Shown here: one piece after another, positions 43,784 to 52,473 of the stretch | How the letters are laid out: each line of letters starts with the position of its first letter | How positions within the stretch are numbered: the stretch's first letter is position 1 | NCBI RefSeq assembly: GCF_004364325.1 | Contig: NZ_SOCP01000028.1 | Coordinates: 1 to 64,000 of the forward strand | Direction of reading: 5' to 3' | DNA from: Actinophytocola oryzae | Lineage (GTDB): Bacteria; Actinomycetota; Actinomycetes; Mycobacteriales; Pseudonocardiaceae | Length of the DNA: 64,000 nucleotides | The notes under the pieces: generated by a model | The model's database searches: none | What the model saw: the letters and a program-made list of their open reading frames with translations, nothing else | Told to the model about the DNA's origin: nothing | Made by a program: the position numbers and the translations under genes

Positions 43784-46030
43784 ATGCGGTTGCTTACCGC
43801 TGCGTTGTTGACGGCTGCCGTGGTCGTCGCTGTTCCCGCAAGTCCGGCCGCGGTGGCCGAGGCACCGGCCGCCGGCTCGACCTATACCGCGCTGTCACCG
43901 ACCCGGGTGCTCGACACCCGTACCGGTGGTCAGCCGATCGGGCCCGCGAGCTCGACCTCCGTCGACCTGTCCGGGCGGGTGCCGGCCTCGGCGACCGCGG
44001 TCGTGTTCAACCTGACCGGGACCGAGCCGACCGCGAACACGTTCCTCACGGTCTCGCCGCACGGGCAGGCGCGGCCCGCGGTGTCGAACCTGAACCTCCG
44101 CGTCGGCGAGACCCGGGCCAACCTCGTGACCGTGGTCGTCGGCGCGGCCCGCGTGCTCGACCTCTACAACAACGCCGGCCGCACCCACGCCATCGCCGAC
44201 CTGGCGGGGTACTACTCGACCGGCGCCGGGTCGCGGTTCCTGCCGGTGCAGCCGAGCCGCGCGCTGAGCGAGCACGTCGGACCGGGGAGCACCACGACGG
44301 TGGACCTCTCGTGGGCCATCCCGCCGTCGGCGACCGCGGTCGTGCTCAACGTGACCGCCGCCAACTCCACCGGGGACACGTTCGTCACCGCGTGGCCCGC
44401 CGGCACGACCCGGCCGAACGCCTCGACGGTGAACGTGCCGGTCGGGGCCACCAACCCCAACCTCACGACCGTCGCGGTGGGTGCCGGCCGGCTCGTCAGC
44501 ATCTACAACAACGCCGGGCAGCTCGACCTCGTGGTCGACATCCAGGGCTTCTACACACCGGACTTCGGCGCCTTGTTCACCCCGCTGTCGCCGAAGCGGA
44601 TCTTCGACACCCGGGACGGCACCGGGGCCTCGAGCGCGACGCCCATCAGCCAGGGGTGGCACCGGAGCGTCTCGCCGGGCGCGGCGGTGCCGGCGGAGGC
44701 CATCGGCGCCGTCGTCAACATCACCGGGATCGACCCGACGGCCGATACGTACGTCACCGCCTGGCAGTACACCAACCTCCACGGGCCCTTCACGTCCAAC
44801 CTGAACCTGGTGCGCGGCCAGACGGCGGCGAACCTCGCGGTGGTCGAGATCAACGACGACGTCGGCGCGGCACGCTTCTACGCGTACAACAACGCGGGCG
44901 ACACGCACGTGGCCATGGACCTGGCCGGCTACTTCTCGATGCCGAACGCGCCGTGCACACACGACTGCGCGTACGTCTGGGGCAGCAACGGTGGGTACCT
45001 CGGCGTCGGGACGCGGACGTACAACTCCATGCCGACGCCGCTGTACGGGTTGTCCGGCGTGGTGTCGGTCGCGTCCCGCACGGCGGCGCTCGACGACGGC
45101 TCACTCTGGTCCTGGGGCTTCAACGGCGCCCACAACATGGGTGACGACTGGGGCCTCACCGCGTACGTGCCGTTCCCGGTGCGAGTGCCCGGGTTCACCG
45201 GCGCCATCGCGGTCGCCGACACGGACGGCGCGGGCTTCTCCCCCACCCAGTTCGCGTTGAAGGCCGACGGGACCGTGTGGTCCTGGGGCACCGACGCGTA
45301 CGGCACGCTGGGCACCGGCGGCGTGTGGTCCAACTCCGGGCGACCACAGCGGGTCTCCGGGCTCACCGGTGTCACGGCGATCGCGGGCGGTACGGCCTCC
45401 GGTTACGCGCTGCGGAACGACGGCACGGTCTGGGCGTGGGGCTGGAACAAGGACGGCCAGCTCGGCACCGGGTCGACCGCCGCGGAGTCGAACGTGCCGG
45501 TCCGGGTCAGCGGGCTCGCCAATGTCGTCGACATCTCCGCGATGGGGAACAACGCGGTCGCCATCACCGCGGACGGCAGCCTCTGGGTGTGGGGCTCCAA
45601 CGCGAAAGGCACTCTGGGCAACGGCACGACGGGCGGTATCTCCCGGGTCCCGGTGCGGGTCTCCGGGCTGAACGACGTGGTCGCCGCCGACGCCGACGGC
45701 GAGAACGGCTACGCGGTACAGAGCGACGGCACGGTGTGGTCGTGGGGCTCGGGCGACTGGGCGGGCCTCGGCGACGGCAGCAACTGCGTGGACTGCGTCC
45801 GGAACGTGCCGGGCCGGGTGGACGGCATCACCGGCGCGGTCGACGTGGTCAGCCACTACAGCGGCGCGCAGGTGCTGGACTCCACGGGACACGTCTGGCT
45901 GTGGGGCTGGAACCAGAGCGGGGACGTGGGCATCCCGCCGAGCAGTGCGCCCGTGCTGCGCCCGATGCAGAACCCGTACCTGACCGGTGTCACCGTCCTC
46001 GGCGACGGCGGCCAGGCGCTGGCGCCGTGA
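43784..46030 (+). CDS. Secreted protein with three beta-rich repeats and an RCC1-like propeller
   Basis: The ATG at 43784 follows GGGGGTG, preferred over the GTG at 43763. The 748-residue product has a signal peptide (MRLLTAALLTAAVVVAVPAS). Residues about 30-385 hold three copies of a roughly 115-residue unit starting PTRVLDTRTGG, PSRALSEHVGPG and PKRIFDTRDGTG, each ending with YNNAG and a DLAGYYS-like tail. This unit is common in actinobacterial cell-surface proteins. Residues about 390-748 hold seven RCC1-like repeats (SWGTDAYGTLGTG, AWGWNKDGQLGTG and others). It is probably an extracellular binding protein. It is intact amid pseudogenes. Confidence 0.85.
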   Translation: MRLLTAALLTAAVVVAVPASPAAVAEAPAAGSTYTALSPTRVLDTRTGGQPIGPASSTSVDLSGRVPASATAVVFNLTGTEPTANTFLTVSPHGQARPAVSNLNLRVGETRANLVTVVVGAARVLDLYNNAGRTHAIADLAGYYSTGAGSRFLPVQPSRALSEHVGPGSTTTVDLSWAIPPSATAVVLNVTAANSTGDTFVTAWPAGTTRPNASTVNVPVGATNPNLTTVAVGAGRLVSIYNNAGQLDLVVDIQGFYTPDFGALFTPLSPKRIFDTRDGTGASSATPISQGWHRSVSPGAAVPAEAIGAVVNITGIDPTADTYVTAWQYTNLHGPFTSNLNLVRGQTAANLAVVEINDDVGAARFYAYNNAGDTHVAMDLAGYFSMPNAPCTHDCAYVWGSNGGYLGVGTRTYNSMPTPLYGLSGVVSVASRTAALDDGSLWSWGFNGAHNMGDDWGLTAYVPFPVRVPGFTGAIAVADTDGAGFSPTQFALKADGTVWSWGTDAYGTLGTGGVWSNSGRPQRVSGLTGVTAIAGGTASGYALRNDGTVWAWGWNKDGQLGTGSTAAESNVPVRVSGLANVVDISAMGNNAVAITADGSLWVWGSNAKGTLGNGTTGGISRVPVRVSGLNDVVAADADGENGYAVQSDGTVWSWGSGDWAGLGDGSNCVDCVRNVPGRVDGITGAVDVVSHYSGAQVLDSTGHVWLWGWNQSGDVGIPPSSAPVLRPMQNPYLTGVTVLGDGGQALAP

Positions 46031-46148
46031 TCACAGGGCGGCAGCGATGACGAACGTCACCACGGCCGCGGCGAGCACAAGGGGTCTGCTGCACCGTTAG
46101 GTGACATCTGAGTTGGCTTGCCCAGTGGTGAACTGGGAGGATGTCGGT

Positions 46149-46254
46149 GTGCCCAAGCCCTAACCCCAGGAGTTCCGCGACGATGTCGTGCGGGTTGCCC
46201 GTGACCGTGAGCCCGGCGTGACGGTTGAGCAGATCGGCAAGGACTTCGGGGTCG
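46149..46254 (+). pseudogene. IS3-type OrfA N-terminal fragment
   Basis: A GTG at 46149 begins VPKP, then a TAA, then PQEFRDDVVRVARDREPGVT and VEQIGKDFGV. This is the start of an IS3-family OrfA HTH protein with a nonsense codon at position five. The sequence then departs into unrelated DNA. The IS end lies upstream, around 46100. Confidence 0.65.
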
Positions 46255-46329
46255 TGGACGAGCGCGTGGTCGGCCGGATCACCGCCGACCTCACCGCGTT
46301 CTACGCCCACGCCGCGGGCAGCTCGGCCA

Positions 46330-46625
46330 CCTGTCCGGATGCGCGTCCGGACCGCGAGGAGCAGTGACGCCCGCGGGCAGCACGACCCCGAACCAGCCGA
46401 CACCCGCGTTGTCGGCGAACAAACCGCCGATGCGCCCCGAGGGCAATGGAGGTGTTGTACGCCATGGTGTTCAACGACATGGCCGCTCCGAACGTCTCGG
46501 GTGCGGCGGCGAGTGTCATGTTGACCCGCGCCCCAGATCACCAGCGCGACGACGGGCCGACCGGTCCGCGGCCCAGCTCGAGCAGCAGGGGCAACGCGGC
46601 ACCAACGAGAACACGAACGGCGTTG
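46330..46625 (-). pseudogene. MFS transporter remnant
   Basis: Minus-strand pieces in different frames join as VLVGAALPLLLELGRGPV, VVALVIWGA and MTLAAAPETFGAAMSLNTMA followed by YNTSIALGA, then FADNAGVGWFGVVLPA-like sequence. The order and the PETFGAAMSLNTMAYNTSIALGA-like stretch match the C-terminal helices of major facilitator drug transporters. Several frameshifts break it. Confidence 0.5.
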
Positions 46626-46829
46626 CTACGCCAATACTTTCCCAAGGTACCGACTGTCTCGATGGGACGCTCCGGAGATCGAAGCGGGCTCCGCAGCACT
46701 GAACAGCAGGCCACGCAAGACACTCAGCTGGAAGACCCCGGCCGAAGCACCAGACGAACTGCACTCTCACAACAATAAGCTGGTCTTGCGACCACTGGTT
46801 GAATCCGGTGGTCGAGCCGCGAGGTCAGA

Positions 46830-47192
46830 ATGGAAGACGCATCCCGGTCGAATGGTGATGGTGCCGGCTGCGGAGTCGAGAGCAGCGGTGGTGAGTGATG
46901 TCTTGCAGTGGTCGGCCATGGATCAGCCGACAACCGATTTCGAGTATCAGTCGATGACGGTGGCGAGGTAGGTGATGTCGCGACCAGTTTCGTGCCGGGC
47001 GCGCCGGCGGTGAAGTCCGACCCAGGAGATCTGGGATGCGGTGGGTCGTGTCCGGGTCGGTGGTGATGGGTCGCCACGTGCGTGGCTGGCAGGCGGCCAG
47101 GCCCAGGTCACGCCTCAACGGACGGACCAGTTCGTCAGACACCGGCTCGCCTGAGCGGGCGAGCACGGCGTGGATGCGTCGGTAGCCGTAGG
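46830..47192 (-). pseudogene. IS3-type transposase (OrfB) remnant
   Basis: The frame reads YRRIHAVLARSGEPVSDELV, RPLRRDLGLAACQPRTWRPI, then the DFTAGAPGTKLV segment in a shifted frame. This is the front of an IS3-family OrfB running into the DDE core (GDITYL expected next). Frameshifts and the missing C-terminus show decay. Together with the OrfA fragment at 46149 it suggests nested IS debris. Confidence 0.65.
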
Positions 47193-47539
47193 TGCCGTGG
47201 TTGGCCAGCAGGACGCCGAGATGCAGATGAACGGTCCCGTCTACGGAAAACCGCTCAACCAGAACGCGCTCGACGCCCGGAAACGGCGCGGCTACAAGGG
47301 ATCACCGCTGTTCAGCTACCGTGACACGCTCGAGTACGCCGTTGTGCGCCCAGAGGCCGCGTCGATCGTTTGCTATGCGTTCGCCCAAGCCGGAGGCGCC
47401 TCGGAGGATGGCTGTGAGGTAGATCCATAGGATGAAAACGTGCAGCGCGGTCTGATCAACCGTGTCGGGCAGAGCCAGCGAAAGTCGGCGACTCCCGTCT
47501 CGCAGGCGGCGAGCGCTGAAGGATGGTAAGGATTCTCCC
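47193..47539. other. Stretch with no supportable gene
   Basis: Between the IS3 and IS701 remnants I see open frames but none with recognisable motifs or a convincing start. It is most likely degraded insertion-sequence DNA. Confidence 0.35.
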
Positions 47540-47674
47540 GGTGTGGCGCGGATGTACTGCGGTGCGCTGGGCAAGACCGGGAACTGTCGGATCGGGGTGA
47601 GCGTACACGCGGTCACCGACTGGGCCTCCGCGGCGATCGACTGGCGGGTGTTCCTGCCGGAGTCCTGGGACGGT
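47540..47674 (+). pseudogene. IS701-type transposase fragment
   Basis: The plus frame encodes GVARMYCGALGKTGNCRIGV then SVHAVTDWASAAIDWRVFLP and ESWDG. GVARQYxGxxGKxxNCQxxVxxxxxxxxAxxxxxWRLFLPExW is the DDE-core signature of IS701-family transposases. Flanking sequence does not continue the protein, so only about 45 residues survive. Confidence 0.65.
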
Positions 47675-48191
47675 CGGCGTCGAGGTCCTCGAGGTGGATG
47701 CCGAGCGCGCCGCCGTGGCGGCAGGCGGTATCGGTGTGCAGGCGGAACAGAAGTGCGTCGAGGGCAGCCCTCGGTGACAACGGGGAGATTCGTGTACCGC
47801 CACGCCTTTCTCCGCAACGAATGTTTTCGCGACGGCGAGCGACTTGCGCAATTAGTCCGTTTCGTCCATAGGGGGCAGTGAGCCTTCGTCGGCGAGGCAG
47901 GGCGGGCCCGCCGGGTGCCGAGCGGTCTGCGGGGTGAGCGAGGTGGCAACTTGCGGTCAGCTCAGGGTCCGTACTTTGCTTTCATGTCATGGTTTGCGAG
48001 CCGGCGTTGTGATCAAACCGGTCGTTCACGGGAGGTCGCCGACGGTGGTAGCGGTCGTCTGTCAGGCAGTTCGATGCGATGTACACCGGAGTACGTTGTC
48101 GCACCTACGGAAACCAGTTCTTTCGTCCGCGGCAAGGGTTCGTGAAGAAACGCCCACGTAGGACGGCCCATGTCATTGGGAGGTGTCGGTA
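47675..48191. other. Stretch with no supportable gene, upstream of the biosynthetic cluster
   Basis: I see no gene here. The left part is probably more IS701 debris. The right part must contain the promoter of the LuxR-type regulator at 48192, but I cannot point to clear promoter elements. Confidence 0.35.
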
Positions 48192-48812
48192 GTGATAAAG
48201 GTGGACATCCGGGACAAATCTCCTGTGTACGCCGCGGGCCTCATGACAATTCTGACCGAAGGGGGACTGAATGTACTGTCTGCCAAGCCAACGCTGAAGG
48301 ACACGCTGTCCTGGCGTGCGGACGTCTTCATGATCGACCCCGGTCTGGTGTGCGAGGCCGAGTTCGCCGAGTTCCTCGCCACGGCCACCCGGCTCGCCCC
48401 CGTACTGCTGCTCGTCGATCACGTCGACGAGGACATGAGCACCGAGTACGCCACACTCGGTGCTCGTGGTGCCGTCAACCGCTCCGCCAGTGGTGCCGCG
48501 GTCATCACGGCGGTCAGGGCACTGGCGGACGGCGGCGAGTTCTGGACAGGTGCCGCGCCGGATCTCGAGCCGGAGCCGGACTTCCGGGACGTGGACACGT
48601 TGTCGCCCCGCGAACTGCAGGTACTCGGCCAGATCGCCCGAGGGCTCACCCACGGCCAGATCGCGAACCGGCTGGCGATCAGCACGCACACAGTGGACAC
48701 CTACGTCAAACGGATCCGGTCGAAGCTGTCCATCGGCAACAAGGCCGAACTGACTCGGGCGGCTATCCTGGGAACGTTGTCGGCGGACGCCACGGGATCC
48801 GGGAACTGCTGA
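48192..48812 (+). CDS. LuxR-type response regulator, probable cluster regulator
   Basis: I choose the GTG at 48192, eight bases after GGAGG; the GTG at 48183 overlaps the ribosome site. The 206-residue protein has a receiver-like N-terminus (DIRDKSPVYAAGLMTILTEG) with an Asp in VFMIDPGL, but the conserved Lys position reads AVNRSAS, so phosphorylation may be atypical. The C-terminal HTH is complete: LSPRELQVLGQIARGLTHGQ then ISTHTVDTYVKRIRSKLSIG. It stands at the edge of the biosynthetic genes, transcribed towards the convergent minus-strand operon, and probably controls the cluster. Confidence 0.88.
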   Translation: MIKVDIRDKSPVYAAGLMTILTEGGLNVLSAKPTLKDTLSWRADVFMIDPGLVCEAEFAEFLATATRLAPVLLLVDHVDEDMSTEYATLGARGAVNRSASGAAVITAVRALADGGEFWTGAAPDLEPEPDFRDVDTLSPRELQVLGQIARGLTHGQIANRLAISTHTVDTYVKRIRSKLSIGNKAELTRAAILGTLSADATGSGNC

Positions 48813-48832
48813 CTCCCGTCGCGCCGGCGGCG

Positions 48833-49483
48833 TCACGGTATTCGCCGCACGACAGCCCGCAACACGTCCTGGTCGTGCTGGTGCACGGTCACTGTCACCG
48901 GACCGCGCTCGCCGTGTTCGGTGCTCGCCGCCACCTGCCAGGGTTTCCCCCGCACGGCGTACCGGAGGAAACACGCGTCGACCTCGATCGGCCCCCCCGG
49001 GGCCGTCATGCCCGCCTCTCGCAGTGCCGACTCCAGGAGCACCAACCCGGGAACGTGGTCGTTCCGGGCCGCCGTACCGCGCACGAACCGGTACACCCCC
49101 GGCGACATGAAACGCAGCTCGGCCTCACCTCGGCAGCGCGGAGTCCCGGAAGAGCAGGCGCTGACCGTGTACGCCAGCGCGGTCAGCTGGCCTCGACGAA
49201 GCACGGCGTTGTGGCACAACACTTCCACGCGCACGGCATCGGCAGGCGTGTCCGCCGCGGCGGAGTCCTGCCAGGACAGTCGTTCGAGAATGACGTGGTG
49301 GTCGGTGGGCACGTGGTAACCGAGGTGCGCGGCGAGGATCCCGCCCAGTCGTACCGCGTTCGCCGAGAGCATGTGGCCTGCCGGCCGGTCGTGGGGCCAG
49401 CTGATCGTGGCCTCGAACTTCTCGCCGCCCAGCTCATGCCACCCGTCGAGGACAGCCGGTGCGATGATCTCCGCCGCCGTCAC
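48833..49483 (-). CDS. AfsA-like hotdog-domain protein
   Basis: The 216-residue protein has two hotdog-like halves. The second half carries ARNDHVPGLVLLESALREAG, which matches the core DHVPGMLLLEAxRQ of AfsA proteins. AfsA condenses a beta-ketoacyl chain with dihydroxyacetone phosphate in gamma-butyrolactone synthesis, but hotdog proteins of this type also act as dehydratases in polyketide systems. It is last in the minus operon and overlaps the aldo/keto reductase gene by four bases. With a ketosynthase and ACP in the same operon, action on an ACP-bound chain is plausible. Confidence 0.75.
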   Translation of the reverse strand: MTAAEIIAPAVLDGWHELGGEKFEATISWPHDRPAGHMLSANAVRLGGILAAHLGYHVPTDHHVILERLSWQDSAAADTPADAVRVEVLCHNAVLRRGQLTALAYTVSACSSGTPRCRGEAELRFMSPGVYRFVRGTAARNDHVPGLVLLESALREAGMTAPGGPIEVDACFLRYAVRGKPWQVAASTEHGERGPVTVTVHQHDQDVLRAVVRRIP

Positions 49484-50514
49484 CCGTGCCGCCTTCGTGC
49501 GGCGGGATCACCGAGCTCCGGTGCCTGCCATCCCGCGTCCTCGGCGTTGAACGTGGTGCCCGGCGCGACGATCTCGTCGATCCGGTCGAGGACATCGGGA
49601 CCGAGGCTGACCTGCGGGGCCGACAGCAGGCCGGACAACTGCTCGGGGGTTCTCGGCCCGATGATCGCCGACGTCACCACCGGGTGTTCGAGCACGAACG
49701 CCAGGGCGAGCTCCGTCATGGACAGTCCGCTCTGCTCGGCGAGCTCTGCCAGGTCGTCCGTCACGGCCAGCTTCTCCTGGTTGGCACGCAACGACATGTC
49801 GTACCGCCGCGGCCACCGTGCGGACCGCTTCGTGTCTGGCACGGCCTTTCCGGAGCGGTACCTGCCGGTCAGCCAGCCGCCCGCCAGCGGACTCCAGGTG
49901 ACCACACCCATGTCGTGGCGGCGGCAGGCCGGCAGGACGTCGGCCTCGACTCCCCTTGCCAGCAGGGAGTACGGCGGCTGCTCGCACACGAACCGTTCGG
50001 TCGAACGTCTTTCGGCGCTCCACTGCGCCTCGACGATCTGGTCGGCCGGGAAGGTGGAGCTGCCCAGATAGCGGACCTTGCCGGTCCGGACCAGGTCGGT
50101 GAGCGCGCCGAGTGTCTCGTCGATGTCGGTCATCGGATCCGGGCGGTGCACCTGGTACAGGTCGATCCAGTCGGTGCCCAGCCGCCGCAGGCTGTTCTCG
50201 GCCGCTTGGATGATCCACCGGCGGGAGTTGCCCCGGAAGTTCGGATCGGGTCCCATCGGCGCGTGGACCTTGGTACACAGCACGATGTGCTCGCGGCCGT
50301 GTCGCCGCGCGAGTGCCTTGCCGATGATCTCCTCCGTGCGGCCCGCGGAGTAGACGTCGGCGGTGTCGATGAAGTTGATCCCGGCGTCCAGCGCCTCGTC
50401 GATGATCCGGATCGAGCTGTCGGTGTCGTTGTGGCCCCATGAGCCCAGCATCAACGTGCCGAGGCACAGCGGGCTCACCCGCATCCCGGTCCGTCCGAGG
50501 TACCTGTACCGCAC
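49480..50514 (-). CDS. Aldo/keto reductase
   Basis: This 344-residue AKR has MRYRYLGRTGMRVSPLCLGT, the catalytic Asp and Tyr in FIDTADVYSAGRTEEIIGKA, Lys in IVLCTKV and His in YQVHRPDP, all intact. The C-terminal NADPH site reads SAIIGPRTPEQL. Cluster AKRs reduce keto groups of sugars or polyketide intermediates. With a glycosyltransferase present, deoxysugar tailoring is one option and chain keto-reduction another. Confidence 0.9.
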   Translation of the reverse strand: MRYRYLGRTGMRVSPLCLGTLMLGSWGHNDTDSSIRIIDEALDAGINFIDTADVYSAGRTEEIIGKALARRHGREHIVLCTKVHAPMGPDPNFRGNSRRWIIQAAENSLRRLGTDWIDLYQVHRPDPMTDIDETLGALTDLVRTGKVRYLGSSTFPADQIVEAQWSAERRSTERFVCEQPPYSLLARGVEADVLPACRRHDMGVVTWSPLAGGWLTGRYRSGKAVPDTKRSARWPRRYDMSLRANQEKLAVTDDLAELAEQSGLSMTELALAFVLEHPVVTSAIIGPRTPEQLSGLLSAPQVSLGPDVLDRIDEIVAPGTTFNAEDAGWQAPELGDPAARRRHG

Positions 50515-50542
50515 CCGTCACACCCTTCGTGGAGTCGGCTCG

Positions 50543-51907
50543 CTACTTGAGGAACCCGTTGCCGTCCGCGGGGACCACGACGATGGAGCGTGGATGTTCA
50601 CCGCGCATCAACAGGCTCCTGAGCCTGCCGCGGATCAGTTCCGGGGTGACCCGGTCGGTGTCCGTGACGTGGACCGTCAGATCGAAGTACGTCTCGCCGT
50701 CGCCGTCGACGAGTACCCTCGGGGCGCTGTGGGTCACTCCCGGGATGGAGTGGGCGGCCTGTCGCACCGAGTCGAACGACACCTTCTCGCCCCGGATCAC
50801 GGCGAAGTTCGAGAGCCTGCCCCGGAAGTAGTGGTACCCGTCACCGTCCACCTCGAACAGGTCGCCGGTGGCGACGATTCCGGGCGCCACCAACGACTGC
50901 CGCCGGGACTCGCCGACGCTCCGGAGCAACGCGGTGTCGGTGTGCACCAGCAGCTCGCCGACCCCGTCGACGTCCGGGGCGTTCAGGCTCGTGGCGACCC
51001 CCGCGAGCGGCAGGCCGACGGAGGAATGGCGCCGTACGGGTTCTTCGTGCGCCGAGAGCGTGCTGACCCTCGGCCCGGCCTCGGTCAGGCCGTAGGTGAC
51101 ATACAGCTCCGAGCCCGGCACCAGCGTGAGCAGGCTCGACACCTGTGCGGCCGCGAGCCGGTCGCCACCGACCGTCAGCATGCGCAGCCCTGGCGGGAGC
51201 CGATCCCCCCTGGCCAGCAGCTGCCGCACGATCGTCGGCGTCACCGACGAGGCCGTGATCGCGTGCTCGGCGATCACGGCGCGGTAGGCGGCGGGTGTGA
51301 ACGGTGGCGCGGCCAGCACGAGCCGTGCTCCGGTGACCAGGGCGGCGAAGGCCTGCGCGACGATGGCGAACGAGTAGAACAGGGGCAGGTTGACCAGCAC
51401 CACGTCGCCGGCACGCAGTCCGACGGCGGTGGCATGCCTGCGTGCGTTGCGTCGCAGTGAGATGACCTCGTGCAGACATGCGCTGAACATGCCGGAAGTC
51501 CCCGAGGTGAGCATGAGCACGTCACCGGGGCGGTACCGCCTGGTCGCCGCCGCGGCGAACCTGGCCACGGGTTGACCGCCGACCACCGCGGCCCGGTTCG
51601 TCCGGTCGACCCTGGCGCGGATCAGCGCCGCCGCGCCCACCTGCTCCGCCAGCTGAGCGAGTCGGACGGACGGCGTCGCGGGCGAGACGGCGAGCGGCAC
51701 CAGCCCGCTGAGCAACGCCCCGAAATACTGGGTCAGCAGCGGCAGGCCGTTGGACAGCGCGATGATCACCGCCGATCCGACCGGCAGACCGAGCGCCGCC
51801 AGATCCGCCAGCACGGCGTCGAGGTCCGCCCCGTCGGAGTTGAGATCCGTGGTACGGGCCAGCAGCGCGGCGACGTCCTCGTACCGTGGAGCCGCCCGTT
51901 CGGTCAT
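50543..51907 (-). CDS. AMP-dependent ligase (acyl-CoA/acyl-ACP synthetase family), atypical motifs
   Basis: The 454-residue ANL-superfamily protein has the A3 loop VLMLTSGTSGMFSACLHE, where the usual PKG is absent, then VTPTIVRQLLARG, LYVTYGLTEAGPRVS and GLPLAGV, and an Asp in ATGDLFEVDGDGYHYFRGR. It ends immediately at DGNGFLK, so the lysine-bearing A10 loop is at the very C-terminus. It is shorter than usual (about 500). It may load an acyl starter onto the ACP encoded upstream in the operon. It overlaps the ketosynthase-like gene by four bases. Confidence 0.85.
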   Translation of the reverse strand: MTERAAPRYEDVAALLARTTDLNSDGADLDAVLADLAALGLPVGSAVIIALSNGLPLLTQYFGALLSGLVPLAVSPATPSVRLAQLAEQVGAAALIRARVDRTNRAAVVGGQPVARFAAAATRRYRPGDVLMLTSGTSGMFSACLHEVISLRRNARRHATAVGLRAGDVVLVNLPLFYSFAIVAQAFAALVTGARLVLAAPPFTPAAYRAVIAEHAITASSVTPTIVRQLLARGDRLPPGLRMLTVGGDRLAAAQVSSLLTLVPGSELYVTYGLTEAGPRVSTLSAHEEPVRRHSSVGLPLAGVATSLNAPDVDGVGELLVHTDTALLRSVGESRRQSLVAPGIVATGDLFEVDGDGYHYFRGRLSNFAVIRGEKVSFDSVRQAAHSIPGVTHSAPRVLVDGDGETYFDLTVHVTDTDRVTPELIRGRLRSLLMRGEHPRSIVVVPADGNGFLK

Positions 51908-52473
51908 CGCGTCGTACCGAGCAGGACGCGGGTCAGGTCACCGGCCATGTCCGGCTCGCCGTCCCGCCCGAGCCTGGTGACCGCGCACCGCGCGTGGTGG
52001 ACCTGCCCGTCCCCGTCGGTTCGCCGGTCATGGACCGCCAGCACGACGTGGGTGGCCTGGCCTGCCCGCAGCCAGCCTGCCGCGACCAGCACGGCCGGAC
52101 CGACACCGGCGGGGACGCTCATCGCGAGCGTGACGCTCGGCCCCCGGAACCTCCCGGTGAGGCAGGACAGACCGGCCAGCGAACCGGGATTCGCGCCGGC
52201 GAACCGGAGTGGCGACACCCGGCCGCGAGCCGTCATGCCGGCGATCGACCGGATCGTCCGTGCGGTGCAGGTCTCGCTCAACGCCAGGATACCGACGTCG
52301 TCGGCCGCACCGTCGTGCCCAAGACTCTCGCCGCAGCTGTCCAGGGCCCGCCGCACGGCCGCGTCGACCAGCCAGGCCACCGGGTCGGCGTACAGGGACG
52401 ACCTGTTGCGGCTGTACGTGTCGGGCTCGGTGGCAGTCAGTTCGGCGAAGCCGGTCATGGTGAGGTCAGTCAT
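51904..52473 (-). CDS. Short ketosynthase-like protein (KS N-terminal-like, PF13723 type)
   Basis: The 189-residue product resembles the N-terminal half of a ketosynthase: MTGFAELTATEPDTYSRNRS, ILALSETCTARTIRSIAG, SPLRFAGANPGSLAGLSCLT (a Ser/Gly/Leu region where KS has its nucleophile elbow) and LVAAGWLRAGQATHVVLAVH. It lacks the C-terminal half with the catalytic His residues, so it cannot condense alone. Similar short proteins accompany FabF-type enzymes in aryl-polyene and type II polyketide systems as partners. It overlaps both neighbours. Confidence 0.75.
   Translation of the reverse strand: MTDLTMTGFAELTATEPDTYSRNRSSLYADPVAWLVDAAVRRALDSCGESLGHDGAADDVGILALSETCTARTIRSIAGMTARGRVSPLRFAGANPGSLAGLSCLTGRFRGPSVTLAMSVPAGVGPAVLVAAGWLRAGQATHVVLAVHDRRTDGDGQVHHARCAVTRLGRDGEPDMAGDLTRVLLGTTR

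Noticed and set aside
48833..49483. Firm assignment as gamma-butyrolactone synthase
   Set aside because: The DHVPGLVLLE core fits AfsA, but no receptor gene of the ArpA type is adjacent and the operon suggests a carrier-protein substrate, so the call is left as AfsA-like hotdog.
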